Below the pieces are notes generated by a model that worked only from the letters and a program-made list of their open reading frames with translations, had not been told where the DNA came from and did no database searches. A DNA stretch of 64,000 nucleotides from Euborellia annulipes (lineage: Eukaryota > Arthropoda > Insecta > Dermaptera > Anisolabididae). Positions 1-10,189 of this stretch are shown here, piece after piece. Each line of letters opens with the position of its first letter. The stretch's first letter is position 1. A program made the translations under genes and the position numbers. Where the stretch lies: the NCBI GenBank assembly GCA_023213315.1, contig JAKCPI010015905.1, positions 1 through 64,000 on the forward strand, given 5' to 3'.

Positions 1-810
1 TTTTATTACGATTTTATATAAAATAAATTCCTTGAAACAATTAATAATTAATTTAATTTAATTATAAGGTTTATTCTTTAATTTATTTTTTGTTGTAAAT
101 ATTGAAATTACTTTATAAATTTGTAATTATATTTTATATAACAGATAAGAAAAATAATTATCGTTAAAAATAAAAATTAATTTTGCATTCAGGAAAAATT
201 TGTTATTTGTAGTCTACTATCTTTATATAGGTATTAAATTAGAATTCATTCTCGTTCTTTCTAAAATATAGTATACTAGTAAATATACTGTAGATCAAAT
301 ATTATTAAATTAAATAAGTTAAGATAGATAATGAATCAAACCCAAAACACTATACACATTGTTCGGCACAATTTATTGTGAATCAGTCCCCTCGCTATAG
401 GATATTCACTGGAGGCATCGGCGTTCATGTTTTCGAAAAGAATATTTATCAAAAAATATACAATGACGAAATTGAAGGAGTAATTTATTTGCTAATCTCG
501 CGTTGTACCAAATAAGAAGTCATTTTAAAGTCGAAACGTAAACATTTAGCGAGAGGAATTATAAAAAATAAGATAGGATGAAAATTGTGCAAATGAAATG
601 TTTTAATTGACCATCAATTTCATCTTATATGAATATTATCATTCACACTGCCCTAAATGATTGACATTTTATAACATACTAATAAAGTTGATCTGCATAA
701 TATTTCAATGAAAAGTCTTAAATCCAGTTCACTAGTTAGCTAGATAACTAATGTTATAAGAAGGAAATCTATCCTAGTAAAGTTTATTATTTAATTTATA
801 AGCATTGTTG
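1..810. other. AT-rich sequence, no gene seen
   Basis: No open frame of useful length, no RNA gene and no clear repeat structure on either strand. It is the flank of the LINE that starts at 824. Any exon of a larger gene here would have to be short and was not recognised. Confidence 0.6.
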
Positions 811-823
811 GTCCAAATTTTTT
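811..823. repeat. Target-site duplication, 3' side of LINE
   Basis: GTCCAAATTTTTT here is repeated exactly at 4996-5008 on the other side of the LINE. This 13-bp direct repeat fixes the element borders. The exact inner edge is uncertain by a few T residues because it merges with the poly-A tail (T on + strand). Confidence 0.8.
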
Positions 824-839
824 TTTTTTTTTTTAATTC

Positions 840-845
840 TTTATT
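840..845 (-). promoter_or_regulatory. Polyadenylation signal of the LINE
   Basis: TTTATT on the + strand is AATAAA on the minus strand. It lies about 6 nt before the poly-A tail at 834-824, unusually close but consistent with a LINE 3' end. Confidence 0.6.
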
Positions 846-924
846 TACCGGCTGTGAACCCGAGGTCATTCAGCCCTCCATATTTTATGGTTACAATTTT
901 GTACATATAAAAAACATATTGGTA

Positions 925-1250
925 AATACATAGTTACAAGAATATATAAACAACACTTTTACAAATAACATGATAAAAAGAAACTTATATAAAAACATGC
1001 TTGCAAAACAACCTAGTAAAGGAACATTATACAAAGAGCGTTTTTACAAACCAACATAATAAAAGAACATTATACAAAGAGCACTTTACAAAACAACATA
1101 ATAAAAGAACATTATATAAAGAACATGCTTGCAAAAGAACATAATAAAAGAACATTATATAAAGAACATAATAAAAGAACATTATATAAAGAACACTTTT
1201 ACAAAACAACATGATAAAAGAAAATTATATAGAGAACACTTTTAGAAATC
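925..1250 (-). repeat. Imperfect tandem repeats in the LINE 3' UTR
   Basis: A motif containing AACATTATAYAAAGAAC (+ strand) recurs near 1022, 1068, 1108, 1151 and 1175, spaced 24 to 46 bp, alternating with ACTTTTACAAAACAACAT. It lies wholly in the 3' UTR between the ORF2 stop and the poly-A tail. Short open frames here are translations of the repeat and not genes. Confidence 0.7.
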
Positions 1251-1274
1251 ACATCTTAGCTTGCTTCTGTCTTC

Positions 1275-4200
1275 TCATATTGTAACTTGTGTGGATATGA
1301 TGTATTGGTATAAGTCTTTCAAGTCTTTCAGTTGTGGAGATTTCAGAAAATGTTGGAATGCTGTGGGGTCACGGAAGTTTGGGTTGATTTTTATTGCATA
1401 TAGCTGGCGTTGGTGCTCGTATGTTGGGCATTCACTGATTATGTGGAATGGAGTAGCTGGTGTAGTGGAACACTGGCATATGGGCGAGGGAATTATGTTA
1501 AATCTTGCTAAGTGCGCTGGGGTCCGTGTATGATTTATTCTTATGCGGTTTATTGTGGTAATTAGTGCTCTGGGCAGATCTCTGTAAGGAGTGAACCAAG
1601 GTAATCCGATATTAGGTTTGATTTTCGCTAAAGCAGAGCCGGTTATTGTTGAGGTCTGTTTCCAAGCGTGGTGCCAGCTATTTTTTGAGTGCGCCTTTAT
1701 TATTGAGAATATGTCATTCCATGGGGTTGCTATTTCCAAGTCTGCGCCGTGTAATGCTGCCCGTTTTGCAAGGAAGTCTGCTATTATATTGCCCTGAGAT
1801 GTACTGTGCCCCTTGATCCATCTTATGGAGATGTCTATGTTCTGTTCGTTGCCTCTGACTAGCAATCTATTTATGTATCCTGCTTGATTGTTGGTTGGTT
1901 TGGTAGTTCTGAAGTTTTGTATTGCCTTAATCGCGCTTTGGGAGTCGGACACTATTAGACATGTTTTGTATTCATGTGATAAGCAGTAGAGGATGGCCTC
2001 CCGAATCGCAATGAGCTCAGCGGTAAAGTTTGAGAGTGAATTTGGCAATTTAAAAAGTCCGGAATTAGCGTGCGTGGAGTCAAAAAATGCGCAACCTACA
2101 TTATTTATTGTCTTTGAGCCATCCGTGTAGATTATCGTGTCGGTGTAATTTACTGTTGGCTGTTCGATTGATATATCAAACTGGTTGTTTAGTAATTCGG
2201 GGGTTATTTGAAACTTAACTGGGAGTGATGTTTTTTCTATTTTTATTTCTAGTTTATTAATGTGGTTATATGATAGGAGTAGAGGAGGAACGGTTTTATG
2301 CCATCCAGTTTGGGTGTATTTGTTATTGAGTGTGGAAATAGCCTCAATTACTGGGTGATAGAATCTGGAAAGACGTTTTAGAATGAATTTTGCTGCTAAG
2401 AGTTGTGTTCGGGTTTCTAGAGGCATCTCGTTAGCTTCTATGAGCATAGCGTTACATGGTGACGATCGCATATACCCCATTGCAATTCTTATTGCTTGGA
2501 ATTGTACCCTGTTTATTGCTAGTTGGGTGGTTTTGGCAGCTGACCTGAATAAGAAGCAACCATAGTCGAGGCATGCTCGAATAGTGGCTTTGTAGAAGTT
2601 AAGAAGAATCATTGGATCTGCACCCCAGGTAAAATTCGCAATTGTTTTCATTAAGTTTATGTATTTCTGACATTTTATTTTAACTGTGTTTGTATGTTCT
2701 TTCCAGGTGAGTTTTGAGTCTATTGTGAGACCCAGGTACTTAATTTTGTTTACCAGTGGAAATTCTATTTCGCCCAGGAGAATGCTTTGCCAAGGTGGAA
2801 TTCGGCGAGTTGTGAAGATACAGGCGGAGCATTTTGAAGGAGACAAGGTAAAGCTGTTCATTTTAAGATAGTCTACGAGAGCTACAATTGACATATCTAG
2901 ATCTGAGATAGACTCTTCTAATTTGTAGGAGGAGGAATACACTATCAAGTCGTCTGCGTATTGCAGGACTTTTGAATTGTGAGATATGTTTGCTGCCAGG
3001 TCGTAAGTGTAACATACGAAGAGCAAAGGGCTCAAGGTTGATCCTTGAGGAATCCCTCTGTATAGAACTCTCGAGAGTGAAGATTTCAGTGGATTTGTTC
3101 TTACAAAAATCTGTCTGCCAAAAAAAAGATTGAAAATGATTTTACTAGCGCGACTACCTATACCTAGTTGAATTAGCTTATGGTGGAGGATGTGAAGATC
3201 GACATTATCATACGCACCATCGATATCTATCACTGCTGCTATGGTATATTTTTTGGTGAGTATTGCTTCTTGAATATTGCTTGTGAGGAGGGATAAATTG
3301 TCCATTGTAGACGAGCAGGCTCTAAATCCGAAAGATAATTGGGGAAGTTGATATGAAGTTTCCAGAAAGTGTTCTAATCGTAATTTTATTAATTTCTCAA
3401 ACGTTTTTAGGAGACACGATGAGAGTGCTATGGGTCGGTATGAATTTGCGTTTTGTTTCTCTTTGCCGGGTTTTAGAATCGGGATTATCAGTTGGGTTTT
3501 CCATGTCCTAGGAGTGAATTCTGAGCATCTCATATTATTGAATATCTCTAACAGGAATATTAATCCGGTGTATGGAAGATATTTTATCATGGGATACGAG
3601 ATATTGTCAACACCTGGAGTGGTATTCTTTGTAGTCTGATAAATTACTTTTTCAAGTTCTTGTATTGAGAAAGCCGGGTCTAGTATATCTCTTGGTTGAT
3701 TGTCTATTGTAGGATATGGTATGTCATTTGGAGCCCACGGTGGAGCGAGCTTATCTAAGAACCCTTCAAAAATTTCTTGTGGTGGGATTGTTGTATTAGG
3801 TTTGTGTATTCCCTGTATCTTTTTTATTTTTGCCCAGATATCCACGACTTTGCTATTTCTATTTATGGAGCTACAAAACTCTATCCAGGAGTTTCGTTTG
3901 GCTTGTTTAATGATGCGTTTTGTACAGGCTAGTTGCTTTTTGAGTTCTAAAAAGTTGCTAAGAATCGGGTTGTTTTTGTATTGTCTCTGTAGGGATTTCC
4001 TATTTTCTATTGCTTGTTTACATTCCTGAGTCCACCAAGGTATGGGCGGGTGTTTTATATTGGCTATTTTTGTTTGTGGGATGGACTTGTTAGCTGCTTC
4101 GGTGATTGTGGCCACAAGAAAGTCGTATTTCTCTTCTAGAGAATGGAAGTATGGTGCCTTAGATATTATTTCCGTGATTATGAATTGGTACCTAGGCCAG

Positions 4201-4919
4201 TTTGCTTCTTCTATTTTAAACCGCGGAATAAAACTATTATTTGAATTTCGGTTCAGAGGTAGGTCTATTGTCAGTAATATTGGGAAGTGGTCCGACCCTA
4301 ATGTATCTTCCAGAGTTGTCCATGTGAGAAAAGGTGCGATCGGTGCTGAGCAGAAGGATATGTCTACTATTGATGGATGGTCGGAATTGAATGTAAGTCT
4401 TGTTGGAGATCCGTCATTGAGTGTTATCAAATTTAAATCCTCAGCTACCGAGCTTAGAACTTCTCCTTGGTTGTCTTGACTATGACAGCCCCATTCTGGC
4501 GAGTGTGCATTGAAGTCTCCGAGCAGAAGGTAGTTTGGTGGGTAGGAGTCTAGAATTGTTTTCCAGTCTGTTGTCGATATATGGTATCCGGGGCCGCAGT
4601 AGCACGATAGTATTGTAAGTTGGTTCATAGTTGGCAGAGTGATTTTTATTGCCGAGATTTGTATATATTGATTGTTGTAGTTAGGTAATGGATTAAATGG
4701 CATATTACTTTTTATTAGGATTAAAGAGCCACCTTTCCCGTCCTGTCTGTCTGCCCTGACACTATTATATCCTGTGATTTTGAAGTTGTAAAAAGGTTTT
4801 AGCCAGGACTCAGATATAACCGCAATAGAAATGTTTAGTTCTTTTAGGGCTACTTCCAGACTTCCTTTGTTACTATTGACTGATCTCGCGTTCCACTGTA
4901 GTATATTTACGTTCTCCAT
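1275..4919 (-). CDS. LINE ORF2: endonuclease, reverse transcriptase and RNase H polyprotein
   Basis: A 1214-aa protein that would nick target DNA and reverse-transcribe the element RNA at the nick. Residues ~5-220 are an APE-type endonuclease (GDFNAH at 134-139, SDH at 209-211). Residues ~440-780 are the reverse transcriptase, with IDIDGAYDNVD at 564-574, GIPQGSTLSP near 622 and catalytic YADD at 654-657. Residues ~925-1060 are RNase H: TDGS (932), E968 in AEL, SDSQSA (991) and D1048, so the catalytic set looks complete. A CX1CX8HX4C knuckle lies at 1148-1164. No stop or frameshift interrupts it. The start ATG at 4919 is the first in frame and directly precedes the EN fold. The combination of RNase H plus knuckle after RT is known for I-type LINEs; activity of this copy is inference. 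Confidence 0.93.
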   Translation of the reverse strand: MENVNILQWNARSVNSNKGSLEVALKELNISIAVISESWLKPFYNFKITGYNSVRADRQDGKGGSLILIKSNMPFNPLPNYNNQYIQISAIKITLPTMNQLTILSCYCGPGYHISTTDWKTILDSYPPNYLLLGDFNAHSPEWGCHSQDNQGEVLSSVAEDLNLITLNDGSPTRLTFNSDHPSIVDISFCSAPIAPFLTWTTLEDTLGSDHFPILLTIDLPLNRNSNNSFIPRFKIEEANWPRYQFIITEIISKAPYFHSLEEKYDFLVATITEAANKSIPQTKIANIKHPPIPWWTQECKQAIENRKSLQRQYKNNPILSNFLELKKQLACTKRIIKQAKRNSWIEFCSSINRNSKVVDIWAKIKKIQGIHKPNTTIPPQEIFEGFLDKLAPPWAPNDIPYPTIDNQPRDILDPAFSIQELEKVIYQTTKNTTPGVDNISYPMIKYLPYTGLIFLLEIFNNMRCSEFTPRTWKTQLIIPILKPGKEKQNANSYRPIALSSCLLKTFEKLIKLRLEHFLETSYQLPQLSFGFRACSSTMDNLSLLTSNIQEAILTKKYTIAAVIDIDGAYDNVDLHILHHKLIQLGIGSRASKIIFNLFFGRQIFVRTNPLKSSLSRVLYRGIPQGSTLSPLLFVCYTYDLAANISHNSKVLQYADDLIVYSSSYKLEESISDLDMSIVALVDYLKMNSFTLSPSKCSACIFTTRRIPPWQSILLGEIEFPLVNKIKYLGLTIDSKLTWKEHTNTVKIKCQKYINLMKTIANFTWGADPMILLNFYKATIRACLDYGCFLFRSAAKTTQLAINRVQFQAIRIAMGYMRSSPCNAMLIEANEMPLETRTQLLAAKFILKRLSRFYHPVIEAISTLNNKYTQTGWHKTVPPLLLSYNHINKLEIKIEKTSLPVKFQITPELLNNQFDISIEQPTVNYTDTIIYTDGSKTINNVGCAFFDSTHANSGLFKLPNSLSNFTAELIAIREAILYCLSHEYKTCLIVSDSQSAIKAIQNFRTTKPTNNQAGYINRLLVRGNEQNIDISIRWIKGHSTSQGNIIADFLAKRAALHGADLEIATPWNDIFSIIKAHSKNSWHHAWKQTSTITGSALAKIKPNIGLPWFTPYRDLPRALITTINRIRINHTRTPAHLARFNIIPSPICQCSTTPATPFHIISECPTYEHQRQLYAIKINPNFRDPTAFQHFLKSPQLKDLKDLYQYIISTQVTI

Positions 4920-5023
4920 CGTAATGTTTTATGTTCAAAATTTTTTCAATAATTTCCAAAAAATATTTTGTATTAATTATACAAAAGTGTTCCTTGTCCA
5001 AATTTTTTAAAATCAGCTCACTA

Positions 5024-5282
5024 CAAGGGCAGATACAGGGGGTAAATGGGGGTAATTACCCCCCCCCCCGAGATTAAAAAACTTTTTTTTTGAAAAAAAA
5101 AATTTTATTTTTAATGTAAAATTTTAAAAATTAATACTTCAAAATTTGATCTGTATTTATATTCTAACAAGTAGAGAATACGCCTTTAAATTACCGAAAT
5201 TAAGAAAAAATTGTGTGCTGTGTGACGAGTCACACCAGATTCCCCCCCCCCCCCCCGAGAAACACCTCTGGATCCGCCCTTG
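5024..5282. mobile_element. hAT-type MITE, family CAAGGGCGGAT
   Basis: 259-bp element with inverted ends CAAGGGCAGATACAG / GGATCCGCCCTTG, flanked by a perfect 8-bp duplication GCTCACTA (5016-5023 and 5283-5290). The 8-bp TSD and C-A-starting TIR point to hAT mobilisation; it encodes no transposase. G/C homopolymer runs lie just inside both ends. Near the right end it carries the same TGTGTGCTGTG...CACACCAGATT arm found in the hairpin repeat family. Other copies: 17710-17982 and 58730-58998, and a part copy from 17265. Confidence 0.88.
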
Positions 5283-5290
5283 GCTCACTA

Positions 5291-5815
5291 TTTGCTGAAT
5301 TAAGTCAAAAAACTATAAAATAAATAATTAAATACTTAACAAATATATATTAATCAAAATTTAGTTAGTTTTAATTATCTGATTAAAATTAATTTAATTT
5401 GATTAAATTTTTACTCAAACTAATTTAATCATATCAGAAATCTGATTTGTTATTTTTAGTTTAACTAAATTTTTACTCAAATTAAATTGAGCATACTAGA
5501 TTCTTGATATGATTTGTTTACTTTAACTAAATTTTTAATCAACATTTAGTTGGTGCCCAACTCTGATCTTAAACGATATATTGACTGGCTAATGAACAGT
5601 CTATTTGAGCATTGATTGAAAAAATTCCATCCTTTTCAAATAAGACTCTACCTAGTTAATAAAATATTAATTAAGTTTAGAGATTGCGGGGTAGGTTTTA
5701 GGTGAAACATTATAATACTATAATAATAAATAACATAAAATATTAATATTTATTTTTAAAGATGTTGCAAAGAGGTATATTAATTTAATTATAAATGGTA
5801 TATTAATCAATAGGT
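5291..5815. other. AT-rich sequence, no gene seen
   Basis: No coding frame. A short internal similarity (TTTAACTAAATTTTTACTCAAA and relatives recur between 5340 and 5560) suggests a decayed local duplication. Confidence 0.5.
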
Positions 5816-5963
5816 CTAGTTGAAAAAATCTGGTGTGCCCATTCGTCCTGAGTTTCTAGAGAGAAAAAGTATTGGATTCATGTCAAAAATTCGATGTCGA
5901 GATTTTGATGGATATACACGTTTTGAGGTCTCCTGAATCCAAAAAAGTGGTTTTCGCGACATG

Positions 5964-5965
<2 letters not shown>

Positions 5966-6004
<39 letters not shown>

Positions 6005-6026
6005 TGTGTGTGTCTGTCTGTCTGTG
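5966..6026. repeat. (TG)n/(TCTG)n microsatellite
   Basis: About 23 TG units followed by TCTG units. Other copies of the surrounding repeat carry a short ACAG/CACAGACAGACAG run at the homologous place, so the microsatellite grew from a seed inside the element. Confidence 0.9.
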
Positions 6027-6205
6027 AACAAAATATCTCAAGAACGAAAAGAGCTAGGAGGTTGAAATTTTATATTTAAGTTAGGTACCCCCTGGGACGT
6101 AACACGAAGCTTTTGAACGATTTTCTCAAAATTCGCTCCAACGATTTTTTTTTAAATTCGAAAATCAATTATTTTTTAGATTCTCTTTAAAATGTATATT
6201 CTCAT

Positions 6206-6315
6206 ATGAGGATGCGTTACAAGGGCAGCCAAGGCGAAAAATAAAACAAAAATCTATTTTTTGTCGACGTTTCGACACGATTCGATAATATCCAGCCATC
6301 AAGAAACAACTAGTA
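6206..6315 (-). mobile_element. Truncated Penelope-like 3' end with decayed hammerhead, 11-bp TSD
   Basis: A 110-bp insertion inside the hairpin repeat, flanked by TATATTCTCAT at 6195-6205 and 6316-6326. On the minus strand it reads TTGATGG, a stem, GAAACGTCGACA, then a ~65-nt tail with GGCTGCC and CATCCTC. The same order (hammerhead-like motif, then tail) is seen at 41238-41345. Unrepeated sister copies of the host repeat lack this block, which proves insertion. Confidence 0.7.
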
Positions 6316-6590
6316 TATATTCTCATTTTGTCATTGAAATCTTCTGAAGACCACTTTACTCTTGTACTCCATAGAAGAGATAGTAGAAATGGTTGTCATG
6401 GTAACAAAATATAAATATTTGGCCATACGTATAAATTTTACATCTTGAAAATCGAATGTACCGTACTGTCGGAAACTAAATACTTGTTGACACAAAAAAT
6501 CTGGTGTGACAAGCACAGAACACAACTTTCGATTACCGAAGGTAAGAGAAAGTTGTGTGCTGTGCGCCAGTCACACCAGAATTTTCAAAT

Positions 6591-6725
6591 TTCAAATGTA
6601 TCGTACTATCGGGAACTAAATATATCTCGACACAAAAAAATTTGGTGTGACAAGCACAGAACACATCTTTCGAATACCGAAGGTAAGAGAAAGTTGTGTG
6701 CTGTGCGATCATTCACACCAGATTT
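6591..6725 (-). mobile_element. Hairpin repeat family, short copy
   Basis: About 135 bp comprising only the hairpin plus the first ~50 nt of the body (to CGACAGTACGGTAC-like sequence). It lies directly against the long copy at 5849-6590 in the same orientation. A similar short form stands alone at 45168-45295. Confidence 0.75.
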
Positions 6726-7448
6726 TTTATCATTTGTTTTATTATTATTAGTTAATTCAGATCGTAATTTTCCCGACTTAACACACAAAATTGTTTATAT
6801 CATCACGATTATCTTAGAATCTTTTTTTTTTTTTTAATTAACGAATTGATTTCAAACTTGATGATCTTAAATGTTTAAATTTTTTTTACTCTCGATTCTC
6901 TAATGATCACTTACAAAAATTGATCTCTCGCCTAAAGCGAAAACAATTACTTGATATACACATGATAAATTGACGCTCTCGTTAATTCCACATCCAGATG
7001 TCCATATTTTCAACACCAACGCAGAAAATAACTTGAAGGGCAGCAGAAGATGGAGGGGGAGTTGAACAGACTCTTGACCACTTGTTCTGGTAAAAAAGTT
7101 TGAAAAGTGCATCCAGTCCTCATGAAAAGACATTCACCCCGACCAAACACCGATCACTTGATTAGTTTATAAAAAAAAAAAAAACTTCAGATGAACCATA
7201 AAATTTGAGGGAACAGATTATGATTATACAGGCATTAATGTTAATATAAACGCGGAGTAGAATGAATAAATGAATTGAGTATTCTTACTCGTTAGTCCTA
7301 GTCCAAAGGTTAGAGTTGTTGACATTTGCAACATATAAATCAGAAGAAGGGCTTAGACGATCCGGTTGATTGCCCCCACCTCCTCCTGAATGAATAAATT
7401 TAAAGGATATAAAAATTTTTTATAATTTGTAACAGCATTCGAATATAT
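6726..7448. other. No gene or recognisable element
   Basis: AT-rich with T runs. One 77-codon frame (6900-7133, minus) has no recognisable domain and no splice or codon evidence, and was not accepted. Confidence 0.45.
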
Positions 7449-7645
7449 TTTTACTTTCTCTTACCTATATACATATGTTAATATAACTTATATATAGAGA
7501 GCAAGTATTGGATTCATGTTAAAAATTTGATGTCGAGATTTTGATGGATATACACGTTTTAAAGTCCCCTGAATCCAAAAAAGTGGTTTTCACAACATGG
7601 TCTATCTGTGAACTAAATATCTCAAGAACGAAAAGAGCGAGACAG
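7449..7645 (-). repeat. Fragment of hairpin repeat family (terminal stem end)
   Basis: Contains the terminal stem TTTTTACTTTCTCTTACC ... GAGAGCAAGTATTGG and the CGACATGG-type body segment, minus orientation. It ends within the body. Confidence 0.75.
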
Positions 7646-7779
7646 TGGTTCCCAACCTGGGGGCGATCGTCTCCAAGTGGGCGATTTGGGTTTTCAGGGG
7701 GACAATAATTAAGTGAGGTTTTAATTTAATTTAATTGAAATATTGCACTAATTACATATTAAATATGTTGATTTTTGGA

Positions 7780-8095
7780 AACCTCACAAAATTTATTCAA
7801 CAACTTAAATTATATGTTCGATTTCGGACAGATATATCACCTGCTGAGAATCCTAGTGGCGAAAGTCCGAAATCCAACAATTTGAGGCGTTTGGAAGTTT
7901 TATAAACATCTACATTTAAATATCCGGGCAACAAATAAATAGACCAGAATCAATAGCAAAGAATGGAAATATATTTTCGCCACTTTGGCACTCGAAAGAA
8001 AAGACGCTTTAACAACGTTTCGTAGGCTTATCTCAAAAATTGAATTTTCGAACTTTCACCACTATGATTCTCAGCAGACGATGTTATGATTTCAT
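7780..8095 (-). repeat. Penelope-end-like repeat, related to 41720-42065
   Basis: Shares with 41720-42065, in the opposite orientation, the segments CGTTTCGTAGGC, GGAAATATATTTTCGCCAC and GGCGAAAGTYCGAA, plus a GCTGAGAATC...GTGGCGAAAG block at both ends. GAAACG(T) next to a small stem is typical of Penelope-type terminal regions in this window, but no coding sequence remains. The classification is inference. Confidence 0.5.
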
Positions 8096-8850
8096 AAATA
8101 TCCTATTAGGCTAGCTATAATATATTATCTTGAAAAAATCAATTGTCGATGAGTTCCGGCAACCTTTCAACTCGCTTATTCCTTGGGAACTATCTATCTT
8201 GTTGGCTTTTCCTTTTCGCCTAGGCCACGGCCGCCCGCTTCACCTTAGTTGTTTACATTCGAGGTAACTATAAAACTTTGCGAGTATCAACTAAATAAAG
8301 GTAGAGAGTTCTTTAGTTGACCTTTTCAAGTAATTTTCCAAGTACGAGTTAAACTATTATTGGTTGATTTTTTCCGCGGAGAATGAATTCTTTGGACTCG
8401 AACGTGTCTGTTTGTTTATGGTGTGTCTCGATTAGTACGTGTGCCTATGCAAGTGCGAGTGTGAGTGAATCACTGTGGATGTGTGTTATACTAAAACTAA
8501 TAAGAAGAGTCATGGACCTTGCTGATGCGGTCACTCACCGGCCATGGCTCTAGGTTCGAAACAGCACACACACTTCCGAATCTTACCCCTAAAAATATAA
8601 ATAATCTCGGATGAATTATCCATTAATTTAACAAATTTTGTTTATATAAAGTTGGTTCGCCTCCCGTCCTGAGCGATTCAAATTATATTGTTCAAAAATA
8701 AATTAAAATATGGACCAAGTTTACATCAAATTTTAAAACGAATTACAAAACTTTGCTAATCTACCTATACCTATAATTCAAAAGTATTGCGATTGTTTCA
8801 AAAATTCATTCAATGAGATTTTAATAAAACAAATTTTTAAGATTTCTGAT

Positions 8851-9025
8851 GCCCTAGGGCTTGGTATAGTGGTTAGCGTGCTGGCCTTGTATATCAAGGG
8901 TCGCGGGCTCGGATCCCAGGCAGTTCGATGATTTTATTTAAGCCATTTTGATACTAAATGGCTTAAATTAGAATGCCTGGACCCCCAATATGTATCTAAT
9001 CTATCTAATCTAATCTAATCTAATT
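8851..9025 (+). mobile_element. tRNA-derived SINE (SINE-1), 3'-truncated
   Basis: Begins with a tRNA-like head: A-box-like GGTATAGTGGTTAGCGTG and B-box-like GGCTCGGATCCC, followed by the body CAGGCAGTTCGATGATTTTA and ATGCCTGGACCCCC. It ends in a (TCTAA)n run rather than the usual poly-A. This is one of ten SINE-1 copies or pieces in the window. Confidence 0.85.
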
Positions 9026-9094
9026 ATATTAAACGAGCAATGTACGTTTATTTGTTTGTTTGTTTATATATATGCATATCAGTTCTCGAAAACG

Positions 9095-9510
9095 GCTCTC
9101 TAACGATTTTTTTCAAATTTTAAATATATACTATTTGTGGTCCCAAAATGAAATTGTGCTAGGTCTCATGTTTGGGAAAATTCGGATACTAGTACTTTAC
9201 TGGTGTACTTTTTTAGTTTTTTCTAATTTTCTCGAAATTTCCTTTAAAGATTTCTTTCAAATTTTAAATATTTGCTATTTCCGTGATAGAAAACAACATG
9301 CGCTAGGTCTCGTTTTCGGGAAACCTCGAGTACTAGCACTTTACTGGTGTACTTTTTTAGTTTTTTCTAATTTTCTTGAAATTACCTTTAAAGATTTCTT
9401 TCAATTTTTTAAATATTTTCTTATTTCTTCTATACAAATAAAATTTGGCCTCTCGAGTACTAGTACCTTACTGGTGTACTTTTTTAGTTTTTTCCAATTT
9501 TCGTTTTAAA
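9095..9510. repeat. Three tandem copies of a 144-bp unit
   Basis: TTTCAAATTTTAAATAT starts at 9111, 9255 and (mutated) 9399, giving a 144-bp period. Each unit ends with TACTGGTGTACTTTTTTAG. The unit resembles the reverse of the hairpin-repeat body (ACTGAAAAAGTGCATCAGTA...), so it looks like a tandem expansion of a decayed copy. The 149-codon frame through it is a by-product. Confidence 0.8.
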
Positions 9511-10084
9511 GGTTTTATAATGTTCAAAGCCTAGTGGGCTTGCTTCCTGGTCAAACCCTCCCTCTCTTTACCCTGGACCAACAGATTTAACTCTCCACGA
9601 ATATTAAATTTTAATTAATGTGCAATTTTGTAAATTTAATTTTTTATTTCAATAATTACAATGTATTTAATTTAATAATGTCAAAAAGGCCAATTAGTAG
9701 AAAAATACCTATTATTTAAATTATATTAATAAAATACTAATTGCTAATTATTATTAATTAATTTTATTGAAAATAATAATTTTTAATTGTCTCCAGGTTT
9801 ACGCATTTCCTGGGCAACTCTCTTACGTACATCTCATGATTAAAGTTTTCTTCTGAGGCACTGTCTCCTCTAAGTATCCACTCAGTAATGTTGCTATTCC
9901 TCATAACTCTCCCTGGACTGTTATTTCTTATTTTGGTGTTTTTATTTATGTTTCCATTGAGGAGCAAGTTGTCTCGTTATAATTTCTTTCAAATTTTAAA
10001 TATTTTCTGATGTACTTTTTAGTTTTTTACAATTTTATAAAAAAAAACCGAGCTCCGGCTCGGTCACCCCGAACTATTAATTAA
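9511..10084. other. No gene or recognisable element
   Basis: AT-rich, no supported frame. A piece of the 144-bp repeat (TTTCAAATTTTAAATATTTTC) reappears at 9986-10010. Confidence 0.5.
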
Positions 10085-10187
10085 TAACGTATATCGTCAA
10101 AGTCTTAAATGAACTGAGTTGCCGAAAAAACTGTCTGTGTAAGTGTGAGAGTGAATGAGAAAAAAGTGTGAGTGTTAAAAAAAAAAT
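10085..10187 (+). mobile_element. SINE-1, 3' end only
   Basis: Carries the SINE-1 tail: GTCTTAAATGAACTGAGTTGCCGAAAA, the TGTGAGAGTGAATGAG stretch and an A run. The tRNA-like head is missing, consistent with 5' truncation. Confidence 0.75.
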
Positions 10188-10189
10188 CT

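Larger units (their letters stand above)
824..4995 (-). mobile_element. I-group-like non-LTR retrotransposon (LINE) with intact ORF2
   Basis: A 4.17-kb insertion on the minus strand, bounded by 13-bp target-site duplications (811-823 and 4996-5008). The 3' end is a poly-A tail (T run 824-834), with an AATAAA signal just upstream of it. The 5' leader is only 76 nt before the ATG of a 1214-aa protein. No ORF1 (gag-like) is present, so the copy is either 5'-truncated exactly at the ORF2 start or belongs to a single-ORF lineage. Domain order EN, RT, RNase H and CCHC knuckle is that of the I superfamily of LINEs; the precise clade is inference. The intact frame and clear TSD indicate a young insertion. 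Confidence 0.9.
5849..6590 (-). mobile_element. Hairpin-ended repeat family, long copy
   Basis: Minus-strand copy of a ~650-bp non-coding repeat seen nearly complete at 14074-14723, 28880-29527 and 63124-63785. It starts with a ~90-nt near-perfect hairpin (here 6496-6590) and has a body containing TTAGTTTCCGACAGTACGGT and CATGTCGCGAAAACCAC. The terminal stem (TACTTTCTC...GAGAAAGTA) is lost here. The copy is interrupted by a simple-repeat expansion (5966-6026) and by a 110-bp insertion (6206-6315). Family class is unknown: no TIR transposase, no coding capacity. Confidence 0.8.

Noticed and set aside
4042..4479. 145-codon frame on the + strand inside the LINE, and other + frames at 1261-4029
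   Set aside because: Antisense shadows of the 1214-aa ORF2.
8995..9025. (TCTAA)n as telomere-type repeat
   Set aside because: The arthropod telomere unit is TTAGG/CCTAA; TCTAA is not it, and the run is the variable tail of a SINE.
9060..9509. 149-codon open frame, + strand
   Set aside because: It spans the three 144-bp tandem units; because 144 is divisible by three the frame stays open and the peptide simply repeats. Low-complexity Phe-rich translation, no domain.
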